64,000 bases of DNA from Linnemannia hyalina (Eukaryota > Mortierellomycota > Mortierellomycetes > Mortierellales > Mortierellaceae): the NCBI GenBank assembly GCA_019671135.1, contig JAHRHY010000002.1:1984001-2048000 (forward strand), read 5' to 3'. This document shows, piece after piece, positions 34,144-44,248 of the stretch (position 1 is its first letter; each line of letters begins with the position of its first letter). The position numbers were made by a program, and so were the translations under genes. Under the pieces are notes generated by a model. The model was not told the origin of the DNA. It was given only the letters and a program-made list of their open reading frames with translations, and made no database searches.

Positions 34144-35955
34144 GTTGTGTATTTTGTTGTTGTTTTAAGAGTGGTGTGTTCCTTGTGCTTGACTTGGTCC
34201 TGAACGGAGGGTTATTGTCGTCGGTGTGGTTGTTATTCTTGAGGAAAGTGCGGGGGGGAGGGGGGTGAAGAAGGGAGGAGAGTGGAAAAGAGAGGAAGAA
34301 GAAGAAGGAGAGGGGAAAGTGGAAAAAGTAAAGGAAAGGGGACCGAGGCTCTCCTGAGATGAGAGAGAGAAGAGAGCCCTGTTCTCATTGGACCTTCGCT
34401 GACCTTCCACGCCAAACAAAGCAGACATTTGACCTTGTTTCTGCTTGATTGTTCGCCTCTGATTGGACAGATTTAGCTACGAACCTTAATCTTTGTGCCC
34501 ACACACCCTCACTCTCTCACACTCTTTGTTTTTTCCCTCCCTCGGTCAACCAAGGGATAAAAAGAAGGCTGGGAAAAGAATGGCTGCTCGGAAGGAGCCC
34601 GATTAGTTTTCTTTTCTTTTTTGCTCTTCCCCTTGCCTTGGGCTGTTCCTTTTCTTTCTTCTTTCCCAGTCGTCCCCAACACACGCTCGCTACGCAAACA
34701 GATGGACATACGTACGTACCCGCTTATAGTTCATTTCCATCTCTCCTGAGAAAAATACACAACAACAAACACTCCCGGTAACAATTGTAGCTGCAAGTTA
34801 CCATACAGACAATCGCTCAAGAGAAATACTTGATTCAGGCACACACATATATTTGTAACCCGAAAATGTTTCTTTCCTCCCCGTTGAACCTTTCTTTGCT
34901 CTCTGCTACTCTTTATTTACACCGTGCTGTTATTGACCACGGCAGGATAGGAGGGACAACATAGGTCATCGATTGTTCAATTGGTACACAAACAATGAGA
35001 AGCGAGAAAATAGGAGCTGACATTATTACAAAGAGATCGGTCCAGTCGCGACTGGATGAGCCCTAGTAGCACACTGAAACAACACTCTGGCCCTCACAAA
35101 AGACCCAAAACCCCACGCAAAAAGACGCAACAAGTGCTTTAAACTCGTAGTCTCCCGCAAGGACATTCCCCTACCCTTTCTCCAACAAAGGGCGCTGCCA
35201 ATGAGATATGTAGACAATTGAGAAAAGAAGGACGTGGAATTGAAAGATGGATTTGGAGGAGTTGAGGAATGCGACGTGAGGGGAGAGGAACCGGATCGTG
35301 AGAGAAGTTTAGGAAGATGTGGATCCCAAATTAGCGACCTTTACTATGAAAGCCAGGAAGTAATAGGCAAATTCTTTTGCAACGGCGCTGTACATATCGG
35401 GTCTGTGCAAGATATGAGACGAATTTTGGAATAGAGGCACAACGCTGGTTGCAAGAGAGTTGGTTGATAGAAAACAAGTGCTTGCACTATACCGATCGAG
35501 ATAAAGAGACCACTCAACTGACATACTTCATTGCGGGGCAAGGCATAGATGATTTCATAACCTGAATGCAAGGGCTTCATTGCTGGGAGGGAAAGAGGGG
35601 GATTAGAAATGAAATTAAAAGAGACTCAACTTACATACCCTTAGACGTTAGTTTGTTTACATGAAACCTGCTCATCTTGTACCTGAAAACGACTGGAATG
35701 AACCCCTTTTTGTCTTCTTGGTCTCACTAAAGGAGAGTAGCCCATCCATTCATGACGAACATTGTAACACGACAGAGACGACGCGTGTGCGGTGCTCTTT
35801 TTTGTGGTTTTTACATCCTGCGACACCATATCAGTATTACATGAGAACAATTGGTCTTGGTAACTTTTTTTTTAATGGACCTGTTTTTACTGTTCAATGA
35901 ACTACCTTTCGGTCATTTGTCTCTCTTCAACAGGACAACGCAAAAGCTAAGACAT
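34144..35955. other. Intergenic region
   Basis: The region contains a GA-rich strand-asymmetric stretch (34240-34360), pyrimidine tracts and scattered short frames without known motifs. It likely contains the promoter of the small membrane protein gene and the 3' flank of the secreted-protein gene. Confidence 0.5.
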
Positions 35956-36213
35956 TTAGTGCCAGCACTTGAAGGCTCCATGCTGCACGTCGTGGCAGCT
36001 CCAGAGGAAGGCGTTGTACTTTCCGATCTGGTCCAAGCCACAGGAGCCGCCATCGTAGTTGGCGCCGGCGTCGCCGCAGGCGTTCTTGGTCTTGGTCTGG
36101 TCGTTGCTGCAGGTGCACCAAGCGGGGAGGGTCACGGCCTCGGCACCCTGGCTCATGACGACGAGGGCAAGGACTGCGACGAGAACGAAGGAGAAGGTCC
36201 TGTTGAGGGCCAT
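35956..36213 (-). CDS. Small secreted cysteine-rich protein (intact paralogue)
   Basis: This gene encodes 85 residues with an N-terminal signal peptide (hydrophobic FSFVLVAVLALVVM; cleavage probably near AEA, residue 26). The mature part has six cysteines at 33, 35, 46, 58, 73 and 83 (WCTC ... AC ... GGSCG ... WSC ... KCW). A single exon with stop TGA/TAA context fits. I do not recognise a named family; the size, Cys content and secretion signal fit a small secreted, effector-like or self-surface protein. A paralogue on the opposite strand at 38178 shares the first four Cys at identical positions (33, 35, 46, 58), so this pair is a genuine family. A function in host or microbe interaction is only inference. 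Confidence 0.75.
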   Translation of the reverse strand: MALNRTFSFVLVAVLALVVMSQGAEAVTLPAWCTCSNDQTKTKNACGDAGANYDGGSCGLDQIGKYNAFLWSCHDVQHGAFKCWH

Positions 36214-38177
36214 CTAATACATATACGAAGGGTTTGTGTGAATAGGGATACTTGTGGATCAGGTTGTTGCTTCGATAGTGTGTGTGACAAGGGATAAACC
36301 GGAATGGATGTTCTTACTGTGTTTATGTGTGTGTTTGGGTGGGTGGGTGTGGAGAATGTGGATGTGTTGGCGATTTGCGAGGAAGAATGAGGTTAAGTCG
36401 CTTGCTTTTATACCTGAAAAATTCGTCTTGGATCGCCATCGAGCGTCAGCTTGGTTTACTCTGGAGCTGCCCTTAGAACCTTGCCATATTGGCATTCAAG
36501 AGCTGAAAAGAACTCAGAAGCAGAATCAAAAATACCCACGTTGTGGGAAGTTGCAAGTTCAAACGGGAGGTGGAGTGACGAGGCGTAATTCCCTGATCTC
36601 TTGACCCAGATTGCCACCCAGGTATAATAAAACTGATAGGGCTTTGTATGGGTGCTACACTGCACTTAGAAGTTCAAACATCGGCAGAAGAGATGAGGCG
36701 CAATCTTGGTGATGCTCAAACTCAGACAAAAATTGAAAATCCACTTCCAACGGACACCTTGCATAGGGATTACCTGCAATGACAGATCGCTACCCTGGAA
36801 TAAAAGTAGCCGGTTGTGTTTTTATCCGATGAATAAAGCAATTCACGCTCGCTACAGAGACCGGCCGCTGCCATGCATGCATACAAATCATGACACACAC
36901 ACACAACACTTAAAGGTAGCTAGTATGGTTATTTGTACCATGATGAGCAGCTATCTCAAGAGTTGAGGCTGATCGTGAATAGCCTGGTAGCTTTTATTTT
37001 GTACTTTCTACTGGACGCCTCATCCTTGCAAAATCGTTGATGAGATGGGGTCATGAATAGTCCAATAGCTTTTTTGTACTACCTTCAAAACGCCACTCAT
37101 TTCCAACTGTCAATGACACCTATGAAAATCCTAGGTCAAGGCATGTCTAGGCTACTCCAGGAAAGGACAGCCAATGCAACCACAATAACTAATGTACTAA
37201 GTATCCATATATCCTTTTCTCTCCGCAACAACACATAGCCATGTCATGATACATGAGCCTGAAGATATATGTGCCTTGCTGCGCCCTTGACTTTCGTTAC
37301 TGTGCCATTCGTGCCTTTCCCGATTCCAGGGGTGCTCTCCCATCCCCTTGTTCGCAAACATGATTCCATGCATTAAGTTCAGGGGTGTCAATGAGACGAG
37401 GCGCAAAAAGATGCTGCCATTGTTTGTTTGTTTTTGATGACAGAGAGGAGGGGCTCAGCTTAAACCATGAAATCACAAAAAACAAAAATGTGAGCAAGCC
37501 CTGAATGGCATTGGGGGCTGTATATTACTGTTTGTTTTCTTTAACGAGCCTTGCAAGGTACTTTGAGATCGTTGCTGGTCAATAGTTCAAGAGGCGGGCT
37601 TCGTATCTGCTGAGCTAGAAAAATCGACTCGAGCAAATGTACAAGTTGCGCAAAAAATTAGACGAACTACAACCCTCTGTTGTCCGCCCGCCGAAGTACA
37701 TTGAAGGTGCTCAACTTGCTCGCCTTAATAGAGTCCGCCATTGCGCCTCGTAGCTTGAACATCCCACACTCTTAAATCATATGAAGAAAAGGTACATTCA
37801 GACCCTTCAGACCCTTCAGACTCTAGTAAATAAATGGCACAAGAACGCATCATCAAAGTCTACACCAAACCCTGGGAACACGTTTTCATGTCTGTCGGTA
37901 GAGTAACCCATTCGCCGTTCTTTCACCGAGAGCAAGAAGTGGCGGGGGCTGTATGTATATCAAAGTCGGATTGTGATGTACACCTCACCACTCTATCCTG
38001 TAGCGAACTTGAGGTGGTGACAATCGAATGATCGAGTTAAAGGCAATGACGTTGACCACCATTTCTCCTCACTCAACAACCACCTTCACTCCTCCAACAA
38101 CAAAAAAAACGACTTCGTAACCTCTAAATTAACACCCCCTAAACGTGTCCATCCTCCTTCTCCAGTAGACCTCAACA
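36214..38177. other. Shared upstream region of the two secreted-protein genes
   Basis: The two paralogues point away from each other across this 1.96-kb stretch, so it should hold both promoters. Some promoter-like leader features precede 38178 (CTCCAACAACAAAAAAA). Short plus-strand frames such as 37834-38031 show no family resemblance. Confidence 0.5.
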
Positions 38178-38618
38178 ATGGCCTTCAACAAGATCGTCCT
38201 CCTTCTCGTCGCCGCTCTCGCCGCCCCCATTGCCATGACCCAGGCCGCCGGTGGCCTTCTAGTCCCTGTTTGGTGCTCCTGCGGTGACATCGCCTCGAAG
38301 ACCAAGACGGCCTGTGCCCAAGCCCACGGCAACTGGGACAGTGGCTCTTGTGGCATCGTCACCCCCCCTGTGTTTTTCAACTTCGTTTCCTTCTGGACGC
38401 AAAAAATGCGTCCGTTTCTTTCTGGACGCAAAAAATGCGTCCGTTGTTTCCACCATTTTCACCGGAAGCAAGTGCTTTGTTTCCACCGTTGTCAGTGGAA
38501 GCAAGTGCTTTGTTTCCACCGTTGTCAGTGGAAGCAAGTGCTTTGTTTCCACCATTGTCAGCGGAAGCAAGTGCTTTGTTTCCACCCTTTTGCGCTGGAA
38601 TTATTTATTTCTGCCTAG
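38178..38618 (+). CDS. Secreted cysteine-rich protein paralogue with a rewritten repeat tail
   Basis: The 146-residue frame starts with a signal peptide (MAFNKIVLLLVAALAAPIAM) and matches the intact paralogue up to residue 60 (WCSC..AC..GNWDSGSCGI), keeping Cys 33, 35, 46 and 58. Homology stops sharply at base 38357. The remaining 86 codons run through two hairpin repeats and a 33-bp minisatellite. This gives a tail of tandem 11-residue units (CFHRCQWKQVL-like), rich in Cys, His and Lys, until a TAG near 38618. Either the gene was truncated and the tail is accidental, or a new C-terminus has been acquired. The last two Cys of the family (73, 83) are lost. Confidence 0.5.
   Translation: MAFNKIVLLLVAALAAPIAMTQAAGGLLVPVWCSCGDIASKTKTACAQAHGNWDSGSCGIVTPPVFFNFVSFWTQKMRPFLSGRKKCVRCFHHFHRKQVLCFHRCQWKQVLCFHRCQWKQVLCFHHCQRKQVLCFHPFALELFISA
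38395..38442. repeat. Pair of perfect hairpins
   Basis: Two copies of GGACGCA-AAAAA-TGCGTCC (38395-38413 and 38424-38442) form 7-bp-arm hairpins. The surrounding 29-bp unit is repeated. They mark the point where homology to the paralogue ends. Confidence 0.9.
38453..38585 (+). repeat. 33-bp minisatellite, about four units
   Basis: The unit is GGAAGCAAGTGCTTTGTTTC plus CACCGTTGTCAGT, a 33-bp period (11 codons). Units differ by one or two bases. Being a multiple of three, it keeps the frame of the gene at 38178 open. Confidence 0.9.
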
Positions 38619-38850
38619 TCAACACTTCTTTTTCTTGCAGGGCGGGAGACACCCTTTTCTTCTGGACTTTTTTTTTTGTCCTGACTTGTCAAACACACCT
38701 TTTTCTTGCAGGGCGGGAGACACCCTTTTGCGCTGGAATTTTTTTTTGTTCTCAACCCGTCACCCAAAAAAAAGGTGAGGGCAAAAATTGGTGTCTCTCG
38801 CCCTGTGCCTCGAGGTGTTCTCAGCGAACACTCAGCGAATTCTCAGCGAA
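38619..38850. repeat. Duplicated segment and inverted repeat
   Basis: The sequence CAGGGCGGGAGACACCC occurs directly repeated near 38638 and 38709. A near-perfect reverse complement (GGTGTCTCTCGCCCTG) lies at 38790-38805, forming an inverted repeat about 97 bp across. Long T-runs sit between. This resembles a non-autonomous element or foldback structure. Confidence 0.7.
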
Positions 38851-38859
38851 TTTATTTTT

Positions 38860-39110
38860 TTCAGCGAACACTCGGCTAACACCTGGCTAACACCTGGCTA
38901 ACACCTGGCTAACACTTGGCTAACACTTGGCTAATTCTCAGCGAATTTATTTTTTCAGCGAACACTCGGCTAACACTCGGCTAACACCTGGCTAACACCT
39001 GGCTAACACCTGGCTAACACTTGGCTAACACTTGGCTAACTCTCAGTGAATTATTTTTTTCAGCGAACACTTGGCTAACACTCGGCGAACACTCGGCGAA
39101 TATTTTTTTT
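38860..39110 (+). repeat. 11-bp satellite (GGCTAACACCT), higher-order repeat
   Basis: Tandem 11-bp units lie at about 38873-38930 and 38967-39040, with a T-run and TCAGCGAATTTATTTTTT spacer repeated between blocks. The whole spacer-plus-array module repeats about every 96 bp, roughly two and a half times. Confidence 0.9.
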
Positions 39111-39330
39111 GTTGGCGCTGTTACTTTTTGACACGCTGAGGAACACCCTTTTTCCTGTTTTTTTTTTTTTGGTAACGCTGAAACTTTTTTTTGGTAACGC
39201 CCTTATTTATTCTTCCCGCCATCAAAGTGAGTGCAAAAACATAATCGACAACCACTATGGAATTGATAATACGAGAGGCGAAACCAGAATGAAATGGCAA
39301 TGTGGGAGGCTGACGTGAAAGTGGGAGAGG

Positions 39331-39665
39331 ATGAAGGAGCTGAAGACGCTGAAGTTGCAGCTTGAGAGGCTGAAGGGGCTGAAGATGCTGAAGAGGGAGT
39401 TTGAGAGGCTGAAGGAGCTGAAGAGGTTGAAGGAGCTGAAGACGCTGAAGAGGGAGTGTGAGAGGCTGAAGGAGCTGAAGACGCTGAAGTTGGAGCTTGA
39501 GAGGCCGAAGGAGCTGAAGACGCTGAAGAGGGAGTTTGAGAGGCTGAAGGAGCTGAAGACGCTGAAGTTGGAGTGTGAGAGGCTGAAGGAGCTGAAGATG
39601 CTGAAGAGGGAGTGTGAGAGGCTGAAGGGGCTGAAGAGGGAGTGTGAAAGGTGGAGGTGGTCTTG
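39331..39665. repeat. Minisatellite of CTGAAG-based 15-nt/multiples, open in several frames
   Basis: Units of GAGGCTGAAGGAGCTGAAGA and related triplet-based blocks repeat for 330 bp. The plus frame would give a coiled-coil-like (LKELKTLKRECERLK)n protein of about 120 residues. On the minus strand one frame gives a Ser/Ala/Pro/Thr-rich (SASSAPSASHTP)n stretch within a frame from 39679 to 39203. The Ser/Pro-rich minus reading looks more like a natural extracellular stalk, but no signal peptide or flanking domain is seen. Coding status is undecided. Confidence 0.8.
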
Positions 39666-40210
39666 GAAGGGATACCCACAGTTGGAGCAGTGATGGAAGG
39701 TGCCTCAATATTAGACCTCGGCTCTGACGGCAGATGCTGGCATTAAATGCCGAAAGCTTCGGCAACCTCAATTTTTTCTTCTTGCCTCTCGATCTTCTCT
39801 TCTCTTCTCTTTCTGTACATTCTTGAGTCTCGCTATTTGTTAAGCGGTGACAAATAAAAGGCTTCCTTTCAACATACAGTCTCACTCTCTCTTTTTCATC
39901 CTTTTTGACATGGTCACCACCGAATGACCAAAAAAAAATACTTCGATAGCAGGCCTCCCGTTCGTTCCTGCTTGTGTGTCGGAAATATGTCCAAAATGTA
40001 TTATGTATTGTCGCGTCTATATATAATTTTTGCGAGTAGTGTTTGGTGTTATAGCATCTCCTACAAGAAGTCGGACGTATCTTTCGAATCCTGGAGACCG
40101 GAGGTGTAGAAGTGTGTACGTTCGAACCTTCTCCCTTATTATTGTTGTCGGGCTGGTCCTGCGAAGCCGTGTCTGGTATTTTTGATAGATGTCCAAATCG
40201 TTGTGGCTGT

Positions 40211-41158
40211 TTAGTGAACAGCATGGGGCTCCTACGAACATCCAATCATTGAGAGAGGCGAAAGAAGTTTCTTGTTAGTCTTTGTGCATACTGCGATCGG
40301 TACGAGAAGTTACAGCACAGCAACATGAGTAGCCTGAGTTACTTACGGCGGTGTCGGGGTGGATGTTGCGCTCGAACTTGGTTCCTCCAGGAGCAGTGGG
40401 AGCTATGGCATAGTTTTTGAAGGTGGCGGGAGCCGTGTTTAGTCGAGGGGATTAATGATTTCATTCTGTGCGCGATAGCAAAATGTGCGAAGGTAAAGAA
40501 GGTGGTGATCCGCGTAGTCGATCGTACAGTATCCAGTAAACTTCATATCTCCTGCACCTCAATCTTGGAAGACCGGTGCCTTTTCAATTCCCCAGCTGCC
40601 GAATGTCGAGTAGCAAGCGAAAATGCCGAGCAAATCCTGTCTTGGATCCTCCATGATGTTAAAAATGTCGAGTCCATGCAATTGAAACAACGTCTTGCGG
40701 TGACCATATACCTCCAACTGATTGTCGCTTCCCAACGTATTATCAGCCCTCTTGACGGTTAATGGTCACTCTTCCATGTGACTAACTCCCGTGTTTCACG
40801 TCCGGAAAGGCGATTACTGCTCATTCTTTAAAGACAGCAAGCCCATATCTGACACGCCTTATTCCCATGAAATCCCCTATGTCTCCTCTGTCGAGCATAT
40901 GCTGTCTGTCGTATGTCGCATACCAATATAAGGGTCAGGGTGATGGAGCTCTGTCAATTGGCGTTCAGTTTCCTGAAGAAGTGATGCAAGCTGGCGAGGG
41001 TGACGGACGTTCCTGTTGGCATCGAATTGCATCCAGAGCACAACTGCTTTCCTGCGAAAGAGGTTTGTATCGACGTACCAGTCCTGGGCTGTCTTGAGCG
41101 ACCGCCTGTACAATGACTGGATGATGCGGTGATGGGCCAGCTGTGCAGCTTCGGACAT
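40211..41158 (-). CDS. NDUFB9-like (LYR) subunit of mitochondrial complex I
   Basis: Three exons (41158-40924, 40402-40347, 40231-40211) join in phase to 102 residues. The N-terminal LYR motif (LYRRSLKTAQDW) is in the expected place for an LYRM-family subunit. The middle shows AKHxRQL-like and HHPDPYIAPTAPGGTKFERN. This corresponds to the HPxPYIxPxxPGGTxYER segment of the human NDUFB9 (B22) subunit. It should be an accessory subunit in the membrane arm that binds acyl carrier protein. The 3' exons are very small (56 and 21 nt), so the annotation of the end is the least secure; the human protein is longer. Intron 1 (40403-40923) contains an antisense open frame of 86 codons at 40502-40762. Confidence 0.82.
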
Positions 41159-41434
41159 GTTGCTTATGAGAGCCGGGGTTGGTCGTAGGTTGGCTGATGC
41201 TTTCTCAAAAGCGATCCAAGTTTTTTTTTCGCACGTCTTAGCAATTTAATCCGCGTAAATGCTATTTCAAGCAGCTTGAAGGGTACTTCCACAGTGTGTA
41301 AAGTTGCCGGTAATGGGCAAGCGTCTCAACAACAATGCTTTTACCAGTTGTATGTTCTTTGCACATTTTTGTTTGATTTACTGGATATTGAAGGCGAAGA
41401 AAGCATGTCTAATCTGTTCAAGGTCCGGAAGGAT

Positions 41435-42906
41435 TTACTTTGATGCATCCTTGCCACTCTTGGCAGCATCCTTGGTATCCTTGCCGTCCTTGGTGGCGTC
41501 CTTGGCAGCAGCAGCAGCGTCAGCTTCCGCCGTTACTGGCTTGCCATCCTTATCAACACCATCCATTTCCTCCTCTGCGCGCTTGTTCTCAATTTTGTTG
41601 TTGATGAGGTTGTGGAGAGCAATAACGGACCGAATCAATGACGACAGATAGATCACAAGAAGCTGGTCGTTCGTCTTGACCGAGAAACTCTTGATCGTGT
41701 CGGGATCCTCGAGGTTGGGCAGGCGGTTGAAGATGTCCTGCAAGTTGTAGATGATCTGGTGGTTGATGGGTAGCGATCCTGCGACGACCTTTCCCAAGTA
41801 CTCCTGAATCTCCTCCAATCTCTGCTGCAGACCCTTCAATGATCTCAATTGGTCGCCCACGCGAGTCGAGAGCGTGCCGACAACATTATCCTTGATATCA
41901 CGGAGCAAGTGTTCCACTCCAATCTCCTCAGCCTCCTCAGCCTCAATCTCTGAGGGCACATGCACAAACGTCTTTGTGGTTGCAGTTCCATCCTAAATGA
42001 CATACAAAGACGTGAGACAACCGCGTTAGTGTCTAGCATTCTCTATTGCGATCTCTATATTCCGTCCAAGCAAAGTATCGAGTCACAGCCAAGTGTTCCT
42101 GGGCTTACATCGCGAATCTCCTCGACGGCAAAGTAGGCATCTGTTGGGATCTCCAGATCGGTGGGCTTGACGTCAATGATGACCAATGCTGGGTTAGGTG
42201 TGTACTTTTTGAAGAGCTCGTTAATCTCGAGATCCGAGGCGCGCAGCTTGGGTCCACTGTGATACCATCCGACCATACGCTCCTTGGCTATCATTCGTTA
42301 TTCGATTGGTAATCAAGGTGATGTCAATACATGCGTTAACTCATAATAGTACTGGAGTCGAAGAGTGGAAAGGAATGAGCGTTGTGACTGATTGAAGAAT
42401 ATGAACATGGTGCATACCGTTAACCTTGCGGAACATGTCATTCATAGCCTCGACATAGTTGTGATCCAAGAACCAGACTGAGGGGTCCTTCTCGTCCTCC
42501 TCGAATGGCACTAATCATATTAAAGAGGTAGATGTGTGTGAGTAAACCGTGTTCTTTGAGTCCGAGTAAAACCTGTTCCCCGCAAGGCACCTGTTCCTGG
42601 GTCTTCAATCATGACGCGTCCTGGTAGATAGTTGTTTGTATTCGTAGCAACAAGGCTTGCCCTAGCTCCATGTCACATACCGGCAAAGGAGTTGGCGACG
42701 TTGACCTTGTTTCCGTGAGCCTGGCCCAAGAGGACACCGAGGGCGCGCTTCTTTGTGCTTTTGGCGACACGGTTGTAGTGATCGACCACAGAAAGGAGGA
42801 CGAGGGGGTGGACGGTGACCAATGAGCTCTGGACGACAGCGACGGGTGTGTTGCTGACTGTGGCGGGGGTGGTGGGCGCGTTTGGGGTGGGCTTGGTGGG
42901 GGCCAT
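41435..42906 (-). CDS. RPN8: 26S proteasome regulatory subunit RPN8 (PSMD7)
   Basis: This is the non-catalytic MPN partner of Rpn11 in the proteasome lid. Exons cover about 42906-42681 (MPN start, [32 protein letters not shown]), a segment near 42510-42418 ([20 protein letters not shown]), 42294-42107 and 41993-41435. Diagnostic is [20 protein letters not shown] followed by [15 protein letters not shown]. The active JAMM pattern is replaced by [11 protein letters not shown], as in other Rpn8 proteins, so no metal is bound. Downstream the [19 protein letters not shown] helix and the [20 protein letters not shown] region match the lid-binding part. The tail is Lys/Asp/Ala-rich. About 330 residues, the normal length. 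Its promoter borders an uncharacterised secreted gene. Confidence 0.95.
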
Positions 42907-43300
42907 GGTGTTGTTCTTTATGTTCCTGGGTTTATTGGTTGTGTCCTTGTCTGTGAATGAAGTAGCCTTGTCTTCTCCTCTGTGGGTGTGTGTGAATGTG
43001 TTGTTGTCGGTAATATCCCGCGTGTGCTGAGTGATGTGTGAAGTGCGAAATGTAAAGAAAAGAAAAGAAAAAGAAAGTAATGAAGAGGAGCAAGACCTTG
43101 GACTGATGCCACGCAAGGCTTCTCTTCTTCCTTGGGCGTGTTCTTTTACGCGTGCGTCAGTCTCCAGCCTCTTTGGTGCCTTGCGAACATCGATTCAGTC
43201 CGCGTCGGCAGCAAGTACCGTGACGTGTATACATAAGTTGAATTAAGGGCGAATTATAAAAGATCACAAGCGTCTTGTTTCAAAAGGAGGGACTAAAAAT

Positions 43301-44248
43301 CTACACTTGCTCCTCCAACGGGTCTGCTCCCTTCTCGGCCTCTGCCTCGCCGTCATCCTCAACAAGGAACCCGCAGCTTTTGCGCTTCAGGTCCTTCGGA
43401 CCCCGCATGTACACAAACATCGACCACCCGTCTACTTCATCACCAAGTATTCAAGATACTCCACGGTCTGCCTGTCCGTCAGTTCCAACCTGCCAAATTC
43501 ATATAGAAAGGTACCATCGGCACCTGGATGAGAACCTGTGGGACCAGCCACATCTTGAACGCTGTCCAAATGCGCCGTGGGATCCTTCGAAGGATCTCGT
43601 TCAGTGCCATCGAGTTGGAATATAGAGTGTAGCTCGCCAATCCTCCGACAAGTCCCTGTTTCATCAGCAACGCCGTCTTAGGATTAATCTATGATTCGCT
43701 CAACGCAGCTAAGGAGTCTAATCGTTCAGAGGGCAGATCTTGTTGCACTTAAATGATCTCTCCTTTCTTATGCCACTCATAACAGGTTGGAGAGCTTCGA
43801 CAGCAACAGGTTCATACCTGGATCTAACTCATCGAGAGTAGTTGTCCATATCCTTCCCCCCCTCCATAAGCTGTTTGATGGGGATGACCTCGACCTCGCA
43901 ATCAATGACGCGATACCACCCATGCATGGTACTGCACACTTTTTCCTTGATGCCTTGTCATTAGGAGGTTTCGATATAAGAGATGCACATCTCCTCGTCA
44001 GCGATTCTCTCCATCATACCGTGAAGGTCTCCAGTCGTGAAGAACTTCTTGGGTAGGAGATAGATGACTCCGCCCTTGTGACGGGGACTGAACGAGAGAG
44101 GATGATAAGGAACAGCATTATTGTGGCCATCACCCTGGGAGCGGGAAAAGACCTCTTGGTGAGACGACCCACCATGGGAACACCACGGGGTCGCGGATCC
44201 GACGGCTGCGAGGAGACCAAGAAGAACGAATGAAAGGGCCTTAGTCAT
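43301..44248 (-). pseudogene. Secreted-protein gene of unknown family, apparently frameshifted
   Basis: The gene starts with a signal peptide (MTKALSFVLLGLLAAVGSAT). After a likely intron starting near 44010 (GTATGA), a protein-like segment (HGWYRVIDCEVEVIPIKQLM) runs into a G-homopolymer near 43866; there the frame must change to continue as TTTLDELDP. After a second intron (about 43825-43684), an exon reads DGVADETGTC ... FLYEFGRLELTDRQTVEYLE. It is stopped by TAG just after AAG near 43430; one missing G would join it to VDGWSMFVYMRGPKDL and an acidic end, stop at 43301. I recognise no family. Two separate single-base breaks at or near homopolymers suggest a decaying gene or base-calling errors; alternative splicing is less likely. 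Confidence 0.45.

Noticed and set aside
37834..38031. Plus-strand 65-codon frame before the secreted-protein gene
   Set aside because: Too short, no signal peptide or family match, and its downstream end lies in the promoter of the gene at 38178.
38453..39110. CRISPR-like array
   Set aside because: The repeats are contiguous without unique spacers and lie in a eukaryotic genome; they are minisatellites.
40080..40150. tRNA-like TTCGAATCC and GTTCGAACC boxes
   Set aside because: No stems can be formed around them, so no cloverleaf.
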